Shown here: positions 39,403 to 52,595 of the stretch, piece by piece
Layout of the letters: every line of letters starts with the position of its first letter
Position numbering within the stretch: the stretch's first letter is position 1
Source: Homalodisca vitripennis
Taxonomy: Eukaryota > Arthropoda > Insecta > Hemiptera > Cicadellidae
Reading direction: 5' to 3'
DNA: 64,000 bases
Assembly (NCBI RefSeq): GCF_021130785.1
Contig: NC_060207.1
Span: 3,184,501 to 3,248,500, forward strand
Translations under genes and position numbers: made by a program
The notes under the pieces: generated by a model
What the model was told of the DNA's origin: nothing
Database searches by the model: none
The model's input: the letters and a program-made list of their open reading frames with translations, nothing else

Positions 39403-42310
39403 CATTCGTCTGTGGTGCTCATGGTTTCATTATTCTAATTCAAGGCTTAAACTTGAGTCACTGACATGAGACTTCGGTGACAAATAATACTGCAGGAAAC
39501 TTAATGTTCGAGGATTCGAGAGCTAATTAGCACTGTGCTGGTACTTATCATGTTTATTATTACATGTTTTATTGCAAATAATAAAGCCATTTTCGATGAA
39601 GAAATCATTCGTAAGTCATGCTTGTTTATGTTGAAGTTAAAATAATATAAGTTTTCTAGTTTGATGTACTTAAAAACCAGTGTCAGGAAACTTGATAAAT
39701 AGAATGAAAATTATCACTTTTAGAGATTCATGTGGTTATCTGAGGCAAGTTTCCTTTTTCTTTTCGTGTCTCTTTCAAACCCGTCCATTTCGATCTCTAC
39801 CAAAACTAAAGCGGCTGATAATTGTTTTATTTCTCGTGGGAAATGTCTCCATTGATTGATAGAGGAACTAGGTTGTGTGCTTTTACAATGCAATTTGGCT
39901 CTCAGATCCTAGAACTTTGTGTTTGGGCTTGAACTTTAGCGGTGAGGGTGACAGGGCTTTTCCGGACATTTTTCAATGGCATTTCAGTGATATCAAAGCT
40001 CTGTTAAATAAGTAAATTTCTCTATCGTATGGGAGAATTTAGTTCTTTAAATTAAGTTAATTGGGTTATTTTCCAAAATATTGTTTCTTAATCAAAAATA
40101 AACTTTAAACAAAGTAGTATCTCAGTGGAATGCTACATAAGTATGTATGTATATGAGTACTTAGTTGGTACACAACCAGGGTAACGTAACGTTCGACATT
40201 AGATTGTGACACAATGGTACTGATACAGTTAGTCGTGTAGTAAACATTCCAGTTGGGTTTGGATGACTTGATTATTCTACCATTGGTCTGACCCTAGGCT
40301 TACTACACTGACTTATTGTAGCATTAGGTCTGCTAGAACAATACCTCGGTGATCTTATGAAATGATAACATAGCTCACTGGTTAGTGTAGATAACCATAG
40401 TGTACCGTATGACGATAACACATGGGGGTGGTGACTTCTGAGGTCGTAGTATTAAATACTCGAATTGCAAAGTTTACTTATAAGTTCAGTTTAATTATGA
40501 ATACTTACAAGCACCACTTTTAGATGGCAAAGGAAAAGTATGTAATGCCACGTTGCTGCCAATTAGAATATAAGAACTAAAAATGTATATCTGCTAGGTG
40601 GGCCTAAAATATCCAATGTTCTGTGGAATTATGCCTACGATGTTTTACTTTATAAAACAATAAGATTCCACTTCCCTTCGCAATATGTAGACTCACAACC
40701 CGGGCGTCGGCGTCTTGGCACGAGACTTTGAAGCTGTAGTCTAAGAATGGTTATTCCTAGAAGAGGAGTAGAAGTTGGGAAAGTGGTAGCCAACTACTCA
40801 AACAACACGTGAGATACATCAGCTACGTGAGCTACGTGAACTCGCCTAAAACAAATTCGCGACGGTATTAGCCATTTAATGATACAAATTACTTATTATA
40901 AAAACGTGTTCATAAAGGTCTTCAAGGGTACGTTACTTTACTATTTACAACTTTACTTTACGTTACATTCATTTTTATACGTTTGGCATCAAAGGGCTAA
41001 TTTAATAATACGAAGAGATAAATTTTACTTACGGACAAAGCGCGCGAGGTCTGATCGGTCACGTAGTTGGGCTACTACAAAGGGTTAGAATAAAATATTC
41101 ATACGCGTGACAATTAGGTAGTTACTCCGCCCAATAATTTAGTTCCGGAACATTGGATGTAAGATAATATTATATTATACTGGCTGACTAGGTTGCTAAA
41201 TTTACATTATATGAAATTTAATTAACTAATTTACGTTACAAGTTAACTGCACATAAACCATTCGGGTATTTTAGCGATGATTTGCTCATTTGTTGTCTGT
41301 GCCTAGGACAAGTCTCAACTATAGCACTATGATTACTGTACAAGGAATGAATGTTCTATTTTAGATATTGATATATTTTTATATTCAATGGTATAACGTA
41401 TGTACCTATTCCTCACGCATGAAGTCTTCAATTGATTATAATTCAAATATTTTGTCTAAATAATTAAATTAACTGATATCCTATTCTTTAAATCACATAG
41501 AGCAAATACATATCGTCAATTCTTCTAAAATATAAATGTGTAAAGAGAATACATGTGTAAACACGCAAGACTGAGAAGCGTACTTCGCTCATAAAGCGCG
41601 TACTTCCGGCCCTTGGGAATTTGTGTTCAGTGTAAGATGTTTACAGTTGCACAGTTTAGTTTTCCTTCTCCCGATGAAGGCAATATAATTTATACGTAGG
41701 AGAGAAAAACCTACTGCGTTAATAACTCCTTTTTTTAACACGAAATTTCGATTGAATTCTAATAAATCAAACTGTTGTTACTGAATTATGTATGACTGTT
41801 TATTCCGTATTTCTTTTGAATGCCAATGTCAAAATAAACTAAGTATACAATTTAGTACTATACATTCCAATATGTGCTCTTTGTGAATATTTTCTTTTAA
41901 AGGAAATAATATTTGTTATCGTAAAAGTGTAAAGTTACTTGCGTTATTTAATAAAAGCCAAATACAAAATAAAGGTAAAAAATACAAATTAAATAAAAAA
42001 ATGTATAACCTTCCTTTAACATTCATGCCTATTGTTTACTAAATTAATGTTACTAAAACTATCAGTTTTGAGTTCATTCTACTTCACTATTTAAACAGAA
42101 TGAAACTACAAAGAAGCTTTGCTCATATTCCTGCCAAGTTCTCTAACTAACTCGGCAATAAGTAATTAAGAAACTTGATTGTGTTCATACTTTGAAATTA
42201 GTCTTAACCTACCATATTTTAACGAGATAAAAGTTTGTAAATTAACTGTACCGTTCCTTATCGTAAATGTGAATGTGCCTCTGTTTGTACATTTAGTTTT
42301 CACTGATAAT
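39403..42310. other. Non-coding stretch
   Basis: No gene was recognised. Some patches (39740-39990, 40680-40870) are less AT-rich and might hold non-coding exons, but no convincing pair of splice sites was seen. A 69-codon frame at 40879-41088 lacks motifs. Confidence 0.5.
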
Positions 42311-42560
42311 CTAATCAATCTGATCACTGGTCTCTAAAGCATATTAATCAAATCCCATCTTGGTATCTAAAGTAGTTTAATATGAAATGAAAGAGCCTGT
42401 TACATGCAATCAACTGTTCTGTGTAAACATTGTACTATGATAGTACGACAATATGTTTAACTACTATTTTAATTATAACATTGATATTTCATAATAAACA
42501 TTTAACTGACATTAAACTGCTGTTCTCAGTCCTAACGTGTATGTATATTTTTGTTCATCT
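42311..42560 (+). mobile_element. Decayed fragment related to the Helitron 5' region
   Basis: Blocks cactggtctctaaa (~42325), gaaagagcctgtta (~42390), atcaactgttct (~42409), gtgtaaacat (~42421) and actattttaatta (~42463) occur in the same order as cactggtctctaaa (~10604), gaaagagcctttt (~10671), atcagctgttct (~10691), tgtaaacat (~10705) and actattttac (~10757) in the Helitron. The spacing is close. This is a second, older copy of the same family or a relative. Its ends were not found. Confidence 0.6.
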
Positions 42561-42815
42561 TGCGATAAGGCAAACTGAACTATTGCACTGGAAATATCAT
42601 AAAATAAACATAGAATAAAAAAAGAGAGCAAGAGATGTAAGCAGACACTTTTTGACAGAAGTAGTTTCTAGATATGTATATGTTTACTTCGTCGGGACAA
42701 TAAAGTACTCAAACTAATTAGACGGTTAATTTAAACGGCCTGTAGTAAATATAATATATAAACATTTTAAATAACATAATATGAATGAACTTTTAACACT
42801 TTTAAACTTTTATTT

Positions 42816-42868
42816 TTCTTACACGATGTACATTTCGGAATCATTGATTCCATCTTCAGGTACAAAAT
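42816..42868 (-). ncRNA. Candidate hammerhead-like ribozyme core, minus strand
   Basis: The mirror copy in the left arm: the CUGANGA box is the reverse complement of 42853-42859, GAAA lies at 42836-42833, and the stem I partner ctgtgtaag-like segment is at 42824-42818. Same strengths and weaknesses as the plus-strand core. Confidence 0.4.
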
Positions 42869-42923
42869 GAGGTTAAGTTAATTGTAAAAGTTAATTGTAA
42901 GTTTTTACAATTAACTTAACCTT

Positions 42924-42976
42924 ATTTTGTACCTGAAGATGGAATCAATGATTCCGAAATGTACATCGTGTAAGAA
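42924..42976 (+). ncRNA. Candidate hammerhead-like ribozyme core, plus strand
   Basis: CTGAAGA (42933-42939) fits the hammerhead box CUGANGA. A stem GGAATC/GATTCC (42941-42946, 42950-42955) with loop AAT is stem II, followed by GAAA (42956-42959). TGT/ACA (42960-42965) could be a minimal loopless stem III, and ATC (42965-42967) would be the cleavage triplet. The flanks ttttgtac and gtgtaaga can pair, with wobbles, as stem I. One deviation is an unpaired T at 42940 between the box and stem II. A loopless stem III would favour a dimeric form. No activity can be claimed from sequence alone. Confidence 0.4.
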
Positions 42977-43024
42977 AAATAAAAGTTTAAAAGTGTTAAA
43001 AGTTTATTCATATTATGTTATTTA

Positions 43025-46000
43025 TTATAAAACACCTTTCGAGGCTACATCTCTAACATAAACATTTTGTTGATCGAGTAAATAAGGCAAACTTAAATAT
43101 ATTAAAAAGTGAATTGAAGCGCCTGATGTAGACACTTTTTTTACCGAAGTGCGCTTCTAAGTCCTAAATCGGTTATTACATTACCTTGGTCAGGGTGAGG
43201 CAAACTCATATACAGTATTACATACAAGGTTTTTAAATTGATATTATCACAGACAAACCTAGTTGTATAATCATTCGTTACCACGATCTATATCTTCTTC
43301 TTCTTTCACATTGCAATTAATGTTTTCCTTCCTTTTGCACTATTTTCCTTACTAATTTATCTTCTCATCCTTGTCTTTAATGTCGTATAATAAAATACAA
43401 AGTTTTTGAAATTGCGATGACCCAGACTGCTTCATGAAGTATCATGATATAACCTATGAGCTTCCATCACTCGTAGAATTACTTTGTCTTAGAAGCTTAT
43501 TGTCTTCCCTTTCACTTTGCGCATGCGTAGTAACACCACCACATCCGCACAGTAGGGACACTGGATTACACATAAATAAAGTATTCACAGCTTATCAAAA
43601 CCCATATCGTTGTTGTCTTGCTAATAATTTCATCTTCCGAAAAAGCACCTTCAATTTACTTGTCATTTTCCCACCATTGTATAACTTCAAATCTTAAAAT
43701 GGTTTTTGGAAAAATATTAATTACCCCACTTATTACTTCTTAGTATAGTTCCTTTCTCCTGAATGCATAATTATTTTGTTTCCTGCAAATATCCTCAACA
43801 ACTGGTACATTTCTGCCTCCTCATTATTCTATTATGATATTATTATGATATTATAGCATTATTCTCACGTTTTTCCTCCTCATTATGTCACTACATAAAA
43901 CAATTTCAAAATCATCTTTAAGTTTAAATCTTAAACCACGAGTCCCCGCTCCTTAAACCTTTCTCTTCTACAATTGGTTTTAAACTATTTACTATCAGTT
44001 TTATTCACATGTTGTTCCACGTTTATTAATTTTTTATTACAGTTTAATACATTTTTAATGTTATATAATTGTATATAAATGTTATAAGATTTCAATCTAT
44101 GCAACGAATGGACGTAAATCAATACCACACAACATAAAATGAAGTTTAAATAAATAAAATATAATTGTAGGTCTTGATAGCTAAATATACTCCTTTATTT
44201 ATGATACAGTCAATGTCGTAGCTTTAAGTTGTATATTATCTACTTTTTTTTACTGAAGTAGGCTCTTTCAAGAATTATACAGAATATGGAAAAGTTTTCG
44301 TATTTTCCCAAATGGTTAGTGAAAATAGAATGGTACACATTTTTTACCATTATTATAATTACCCTTATTACTGATTAAAACACATTTTAATACAGATCAA
44401 CTAGCTATAAATGATATTTTCTTATATCCTGATAAGGGACTAGAAATACTGTGTTAAGAGTCCATAAAACACAAACATTATTTTTGAAAAATGTTATTTA
44501 TTAATCCCGTTGGCGTTGTAAATAGATCTAAAGTATACGTTTTGAACAGATTAAGATTTTAAAAAGTCACATCTAGCAAATAGGTGTCACCTGTGTGGTG
44601 TGACTTGTCACACCAGGACTATTAGTTCCATAGTCTGAGTAAGAATGCACACGTCTTTTGAGTAACGCATTATTGTCAAATTCTGGTAGGAGAGGGGCAG
44701 TGAAACCTGCTAAAATATTTTATTTAGATTTATCCATTATCCACTGCTCGAGGGTCTGTGGAAAACGAAATCAAGTTCTCAATGCAGTATTTTGACTAGA
44801 GAGACGTACTGGTCATTGATTGTTTCCGTGAAAGATGTTGGAAATTGCTTAATATCATGAAATAGTCTATTGCTAAAAAGATGTGTTTTATTTATTTAAA
44901 GATAAATTTTGCTCCACAGCTTTGCTTTGCCATATGCAACTGCAGATTTACGAAATAGGACGAAATTGATTGTGAAACACGTAAACGTGTATTCTACAGT
45001 TCCCGTATGTGATCCTGTGACTTCCGAGCTTTGGGCTCGTAACGATGAATTTGAAGATCGTCACTTTGACAGTAACGAATGGATGTAAATTATTCTTAAG
45101 TGACAACATTTAATATTTAGTTATTTTGAGAACAGAGTTAATTAAATAAGTTATTAAAAAAATAATGTGTGTTCAAAATAATATTTCAATAAAGGATAAG
45201 TAATTCAGATTAGTACTTGAGTGTAAACCTTGATCGGCTCTGCCTATAGACTTATACGCTGACATGTTTAACTATACAACATGTGTGACGGAAACACAAC
45301 ATGTCTACTGACGGAACAAGTGTGCCAAATATTTGGTGTGTTAATCTCGCTCCTATAATAACGATTTTCTTACCACGTCCTCTTTATCTACTCGTAATTT
45401 ATTTAGGTTCATTTAACATAATCTGCAAAGAGATGTGCATTAAATACATTTTATAAAAATATGAGTGTATTCATTTTTATTATAGTTTTAGGTAACTTTA
45501 ACCACTTCTTCAACTAATTTCTGCCTTTATCGAAGAATAGTTGTATGTATTTTCCTTATATAGTTAATAATCAATTTCTGGCAGCCTGTGACCACCTCAT
45601 AGTCAGGTTATCTTTCCTATTGTACTCCAAGGTATTGTTAATCCACTATTTATATAAATACATCGATCCCAAAATACGCATACTATTTACTATCCGTTTA
45701 TAATAATTGTGGCCATATAACAAACTCAATTTTTTTCGTTTTAAAATGTTGATAATGTATATTTCTGCAATGTGGCACCCATAAGATTCCTTTACATGTA
45801 AAAGTTTTGTGTTATTACATGAAATAATAATTGTAATCATCTAAACAGGCTCCTGTTTTTATTAATTAATATTATTTTAATTAATTCATAGAGCATGATA
45901 ACTGTTCTATTTTAAACTGAACCATAAATTCTCATTCTAAAACGTGTACTAATTACATATTTTTAACATTCAACCAAAATTTACCTGCAACGTAAAAGAT

Positions 46001-46263
46001 ACTACGGGAAAGAGCCACCTCAGAATTAAACAAACGAAATGTAATTAAAGCCCTTTCAAAGAGGTCCCTTTTAAGTTCAAGCTATGTTGTGTGTTTTTGT
46101 CTCCTCTGTCCCCTCGAATTTGACCTTCCTGACTCAGGTTTCACAGGAACTTTTTACAGAGACAAATGACTTTGTGTCATTGTATTCTGCAGATTATATC
46201 ATTATGTAAATGATCAATCAGATTATCAGATTAGCTCAAATGTGAATGACAACCTTCAGAACG

Positions 46264-46266
<3 letters not shown>
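43025..46266. other. AT-rich non-coding stretch
   Basis: A perfect 9-bp hairpin with a 2-nt loop (tggtgtgac tt gtcacacca) lies at 44596-44615. Frames at 43434-43697 (+) and 45646-45840 (-) show no motif. Confidence 0.5.
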
Positions 46267-46334
<68 letters not shown>

Positions 46335-46358
46335 TTTATAATATATATATATATATAT
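46267..46358. repeat. (AT)n microsatellite, interrupted
   Basis: A run of about 33 AT units to ~46334, a short interruption (ctttata), then about 9 more. Confidence 0.95.
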
Positions 46359-49300
46359 TAGATCTAATTAAGGTTAAACATTAGTTGTCCAGCGTATCTA
46401 AAAAACGAGGATTAGCATTTCATAGTGTAATATCGTTAAAAATTTGTTTCCGTAAAAGTCTAACTCTTTGATTAAAGTTTATATTTACTCCTCCAATCAC
46501 TCATGTGCTAGGGTGCCGCGTCAGATAGTGTCATATACTCGTCGGATAATTCAGTTTCACAGCTTTTTATTAATGTGATGAACAGTAATTACTTAATGTG
46601 ATAGTACTTTAACGTGAGATTCGGCGTAAAAATGGAAGCGAAACCTGAAGTTTGGGGAACAAAATCAAGCTGATATAACACTCGTACAACACTTTTCAAA
46701 AATAATATTTGCAAGAAACAAACTTGTAAATTACTTGCAAATAGTACATCACCATTTTTCTTCTTTTACAGACATGATGGTAATTATTGAGGTTTCACTA
46801 TTTAAATTTGTAACTTTGAACAGCCACCATTCACAAATGTTTAAGGAATATAAAAAATAATTATCATATTCGGCAGTATTGAAATTTCGGCTTTTATCGT
46901 GTTCACCAGCCAGCATAATATTCTCTATAAATTTAATTAGTTATGTACTTATTATAGTGGTTTGGAATTCTAGGACCCATGATAGTAGAAAACATCTAAA
47001 ACGTCAAGACTCCAATTGTAAAATGTTAAACAAGAAACTTCAGTTTAGCTCACATTGTATTTTAACGATATTCTCGGAGAGTTTATCCTACCTGATAAAC
47101 CTAAGGACAAGAACACCTCAGGAATGGGAGTGACGTAGCAGCTGCACACTTGTCCGTATGCCGTGTGTCCTTATTTGTTTTTTCTGTTTGTACTTTGTGT
47201 TATTTTAAATTTGTAACCGTCGACAACCCCATTGTGATGACTGGGTACATTATTGCCCCATGTTCCATTACGACAGGGGTTTCAATGGGCTGATTCTAAT
47301 CCATCTACCTAATTTAAAATAAGTAACTACAGGAACATTAGGAATTGGTAAGTCCATCATTAAATTTTGAATAAAGAGGAATATTATAAAATTATAAGCC
47401 TAAAATGCTGAAAACGAGTACTCGAAATCTTTTCATTAGTTAATAATATTAATTAAACGGATGTCTAAGGTAAACAAAAATCGCATAAATCATATAACTT
47501 GACTGCTATTATGATATAAAGAAACACGTTCAACTAAAATTTTGCCCATTAACGTTAATTTCTGTCGAGAGCAAAAGTATTCTTTAAGAGGTAATTATGA
47601 AATTGTTATAATGAGAAGAAACACGTCAACAAACATTTCATCTGGAACTGGATCTTAAGAAAAAGTAATTAATTAATTTAATTCATCATTAAATAAACAT
47701 AGCCCTTTAAAAGCTGAAAAATGGGGTCTACAAAGGCAATGCAAATAGCTTCATTTACTTCTAGAATCTACTTGGGTAAGATTTGTATTCTTATTTAACT
47801 GCAGGAACAGTACAAAATCAATACTATATCCCAAAATAACAAAAAGTTTTATTTTGCGAATTACATTTTATCAGTTTGACATGTACAACAGTGATATGTC
47901 AAAAAAGTAAAAAAAAAACTCAAAACATGAGAATACCTTCCTGTATTGCAGGATAATATTTAGACTTATTACTTATATATTAGTTATTACCGTGTAGTAT
48001 AAATCAAGTCCATCTATCACAAAAATCCCTTGAAATGAGAAGGATTAAACTGAGTATAATACTTATCTTAACTATAGGCCTTCCTTTGATAGATATTTCG
48101 AATCGAATGGAAAATCTTAATCTATAAACAAGCACAAATAACAGAGAAATTATGAAGCATGCCAAACGATTCGGATTGTAGATTTTCAAGAACGATACTT
48201 TTTGTTTAGGGTCCAAAATTAAAACCCTTTAAAAATAATATAATTTAAAAATGGTTAAATAAGAAGTTTTGTTGTGGGTCTGTGAGAGGGAGAGTTCAAC
48301 GGAAAAGTTGCACACATGAATCTAAAAATACAGAATAAAAAACTTCTTACATATGGTACTCAATTAAATATACATTGTAGGTTTATAATTTTAAAAAAGT
48401 TAACTAATATAAATATAGTCTAAAGTATATAATAACTTTTTACTATTTAGGGTAATCAGATTACCAAGTTTGGAGTATCCATCAGAATATGCGATGCTGA
48501 CATGTTACTAATAATTATACTAAAAGAAACTAAAATTCTGTTAAAAATAAGAAGAACGCAACAGCCTCTCAGCAGCCTCCACAATAAAATCTTATTGTGG
48601 ACTAGTCCACAATAAAATCACAAAACAATGTATACATAAAATTTTTTTTTAAATCTACAGTTCACAAATGATTTTTTTCATAAATTTCCATATAGTTTTG
48701 ACTGTAGCAAGCACATTTATATAGAACATGGTTCAAATATAGTCGTGCTTATATTTTAACACTATCTGTTGAACTCAAAAAGAAAATAAAAGCTCCTTTA
48801 GGTGCAATAAATCTAAACTACTTTTACTTGATGGTTTTCTTAAAATAATAAATATTATCGATAACATACGTAACATTTTAAAATAGCATCTTTTTCTGTA
48901 ATTAGCTACTTCAGATGTTATTGATTGTGCTGCGATTTAAATAAATATGTTATACAGTACAAAATATACATTATACCACCCCATATATACCCAAGTAACA
49001 AGGGAGATACTCGTTTACCATTACATTTATTGGACCATAATTCATTCACGTAAAAGCCAAGTCTAGTAGTTTATAGCAAGTCTAGCGATAGCTACCTTGG
49101 TTGGCTTTACTGACCGTTATTTCTACATTTAACACGTTTGATGGTCCAGCAGTGGTGTTTCCTTTGACTTCGAATAATATTTATTTAATTTATGTACTTA
49201 AATATAGTCCTCAAGTATAGTGAGTGTCTCAGACTAAAATATTAAATTTACCACGTTATAGTACTATTCTTTATCCTTTGATTTCAACACATAAAGTACT

Positions 49301-49815
49301 AAGTATTTTAAAATGAACTTGATTGGTATAAATTATATTGCTTTAAAATTACAGAATCATTTTTGAAGAGAGCAAGTTAATAAGCAAGTAGTAAAAACAC
49401 CATTTTAAAATTTAAAATATTACTATTTGCGAAATTATGATTTTATTTACGTTCAGTTGTTTAAATCATAAAAAATTTGTTCTGTTATTTTAAACAATAC
49501 AAATTTTTCAACTTATATTCATGAACATAACTAATGAAGATTAATCAGAACCATACAGGATATTTGTCCAAAATCTAAAACTGAATCCTGCTAATTATAA
49601 GTATCACTTGATTATTTAAATCAAAAGAAATGTAGCTAATTTTTATTACACATTAATATTAAAAAATATTACACATAAACAAGGATTATGTGTAATAAAT
49701 ATTCCAAATAGAAAACATTTTCTAAGCATATAAATATTAAATTAAAAACTTAAAAACACGATAACTGTTAAGTGATACGTCAATTCACTCTAAAATATTA
49801 TGCATGTTTTGATGA
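46359..49815. other. AT-rich non-coding stretch
   Basis: No gene was recognised. Small palindromes: tccacaataa/ttattgtgga at 48578-48601 with a third tccacaataa just after, and a 12-bp stem tattacacataa/ttatgtgtaata at 49667-49697. Confidence 0.5.
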
Positions 49816-50037
49816 TTAATTTTGTATACAAAACGTAGCTATAGTTGAAAGGGTTCCTTTAATGTGAATGTTTAGTTTAGCTCCAGTGTACTTCCCTCTT
49901 AGATTAGCTGCTGGAACCATGGATCTGGAACTGAATCTTGAATCAGCATATGGAACTGGAGCTAATCTCAAAATTGACATTGATTCAACCATCATGTTTA
50001 GAAGACTCTGCTGCTCCATCGTACTTTGTTATCTTGT
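49816..50037 (-). other. Possible 5' coding exon, unrecognised protein
   Basis: On the minus strand an acceptor-like tgcattatgttttag precedes position 50037, and an ATG follows at 50019. The frame (67 codons to 49816) starts MEQQSLLNMMVESMSILRL and has a less AT-biased, mixed composition than most chance frames here. No domain is recognised and no clear donor was found; it ends in a stop. Could be a small exon, a relic or chance. Confidence 0.2.
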
Positions 50038-51812
50038 CTAAAACATAATGCAATCAATTGTGCATCTGACGATACAATAAGAATACTACCTTGATCTCTG
50101 ATGTCGTATGAAGATTACAACGTTCAGTGAAGAGCAGGGTGATAATATGCAACATTGTTGATCGCCTAAGTGATGTCTCAAATTTTATAACTTCTTTGAT
50201 CTTAAACTCTCTATAAGTACAACGGGTTTGATTACTTTCTGATCAAATATTGCCTTCTGCACAGGCAAAACTAAATAGGGCAAACGTCGTCATTATTTAG
50301 TACGCCATTGAATGTAGATTACACGGTTTGGAAGTAGACGTTTTCTGACCAAAGGCATTTTCTATGATAGGTAGAAATTTCTTTATCTGGAAACAGGAAA
50401 AAACAATCATGGCATCGGAAATGTAACTCTTTCGAACAATCGGTGATACAAAATGCACGAAGGTCACTTACTTCGCGAAGCTTGTGCAGTAATAATGACA
50501 GAATATGGTATTCATTGTTTCAAGAGCTAAGGAGACGAAGAATACAACTTAGCAATTCTAAAAGGCTCTGTCCAGTATGATAATATCTTATTCTAATAAA
50601 AATGAACACAAAGAAGCAGTATGTCCATCACATGTCGCGTAACAGGTTTCGCTAAGAATGTATGCAAAATTCCAAGGTTAAAACTGCATTCGCTGCTGTG
50701 CCACATATCACAATACCATATGATAATATTAATATGTTATATATTAATATTATATATTTCATCTCTATCAATAAATTTGATTTTGAATTTCGTACAAACA
50801 GACAAGTAAAAAGACATAACGAGATAGAGAAATTAAACTTTCTGAGTCCGTCAAGTTATATGCTTCGCTATAGCTGGGCAAATGAAGGATAGCTAAAATG
50901 ACGTGACTCCTCTACTATAAATGCTACAATTGCTGAGGAGTGCTTAATTTTTCCATGACCTTCTTTAACTGAACACAACTATTTCTGTTTCATTAATTAT
51001 TATTATAGATATTAAGATTACATAAACGTTTAACCTACTCAGTATCACAAGAGGTTTTATACAGTAATATTTCTAACGACATTATGGCTTAAATGTTTTC
51101 TTCAGGACTGATAAAACCAGATTCTTTGGCAGAGGATTTAGTTGTATAAACCTTATTGCAAACTTGCATCACTGATGTGTATAAGCCGAAGTTGATGGGT
51201 AGAGTTCATCTCAGGAACATTCATCTTCAGTGAGAGAGTTTCTTACAAGTTCGCAATGCATGAAGAGTTTCTCAGTGAAACTTTTATATAATCGAAGTTT
51301 ATAGCAACTCATGTTAAGGAATATCTACCTCTTTTATTCATACAGAAACTTCATTCTTGAATAGAACTACATTAAGTAAAAGTTTACCTCGAACCACTAC
51401 TCTATGTAGACTGTAATGTCATACCCAATGCAATTTAAAATACTAATGTAATAACTTTGGTATACGAGTATGATTAAGCTCAGTCTATTTAATAATTTGT
51501 TTATTGAGTGATTTTTTTCTTTCAAAAAATTTTAAGAACTCTAAAAATATTTAAATCGGTTTTGTTTATAGAAAGAGAGTACCAACCTTTAGTTATTTTT
51601 CTAGTCATTCACAAAATACAGAAACTGTCATGGAAACCTGTCTTTCGGAATCACTTTTGTTAACACACTTTGCTAATATTTTTAGTAGTATTTATTTGCA
51701 GTAATAAGCAATAATATAAATCAAACGTAACTCAGCAATGTTTATATCGATATTTTGTACAAATTCACATGCTTTATGTATTTATTTTCCGTGTAACTTT
51801 TATTCAAATCTG
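50038..51812. other. Non-coding stretch
   Basis: Overlapping frames at 50621-50809 and 50662-50892 are AT-driven and without motifs. Nothing else recognised. Confidence 0.5.
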
Positions 51813-52595
51813 TCACTCTCAAGCGCTCATCATCCAAGGTATCAACTGATGGTATCTAAGCTTGCTGTCACGTCACTCTCAAGCGCTCATCATCCAAGGT
51901 ATCAACTGATGGTATCTAAGCTTGCTGTCACGTCACTCTCAAGCACTCATCATCCAAGGTATTAACTGATGGTATCTAAGCTTGCTGTCACGTCACTCTC
52001 AAGCGCTCATCATCCAAGGTATCAACTGATGGTATCTAAGCTTGCTGTCACGTCACTATCAAGCGCTCATCATCCAAGGTATCAACTGATGGTATCTAAG
52101 CTTGCTGTCACGTCACTCTCAAGCACTCATCATCCAAGGTATCAACTGATGGTATCTAAGCTTGCTGTCACGTCACTCTCAAGCACTCATCATCCAAGGT
52201 ATCAACTGATGGTATCTAAGCTTGCTGTCACGTCACTCTCAAGCGCTCATCATCCAAGGTATCAACTGATGGTATCTAAGCTTGCTGTCAGGTCACTCTC
52301 AAGCGCTCACCATCCAAGGTATCAACTGATGGTATCTAAGCTTCCTGTCACGTCACTCTCAAGCGCTCACCATCCATGGTTTTAACTGATGGTATCTAAG
52401 CTTCCTGTCACGTCACTCTCAAGCGCTCATCATCCAAGGTATCAACTGATGGTATCTAAGCTTGCTGTCAGGTCACTCTCAAGCGCTCACCATCCAAGGT
52501 ATCAACTGATGGTATCTAAGCTTCCTGTCACGTCACTCTCAAGCGCTCACCATCCATGGTATCAACTGATGGTATCTAAGCTTGCTGTCTCACTA
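51813..52595. repeat. 60-bp minisatellite array, 13 copies
   Basis: The unit is exactly 60 bp, with no indels seen across about 13 copies. It contains gatggtatctaagcttgctg and cactctcaagcgctcatcatcc. Every copy has an AAGCTT (HindIII) site. Variant sites (gctt/cctg, catc/cacc, caagg/catgg) show a 180-bp trimer duplicated near the right end (52261-52440 and 52441-52620). The plus frame with MVSKLAVTSLSSAHHPRYQL is open for 20 codons per unit, but CAA to TAA changes at 51963 and 52383 stop it, so no coding constraint is evident. Confidence 0.97.

Larger units (their letters stand above)
42768..43024. repeat. Large palindrome: 122-bp arms, 13-nt spacer
   Basis: The left arm 42768-42889 and right arm 42903-43024 are reverse complements with about two mismatches. 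The 13-nt spacer is gttaattgtaagt. Each arm reads, toward the outside, a cctgaagatgga...gattccgaaatgtacatc block and then aaaaataaaag. That layout resembles the terminal repeats of Penelope-like elements, which often carry hammerhead ribozymes and are often found in inverted orientation. No element body lies between the arms, so this would be a remnant made of two head-to-head ends. Confidence 0.9.

Noticed and set aside
40810..40850. agctacgtg direct repeat as a regulatory element
   Set aside because: Only two short copies, without other support.
41665..41700. Second hammerhead motif (cccgatgaaggc)
   Set aside because: It lacks the CUGANGA box and no GAAA after a stem follows.
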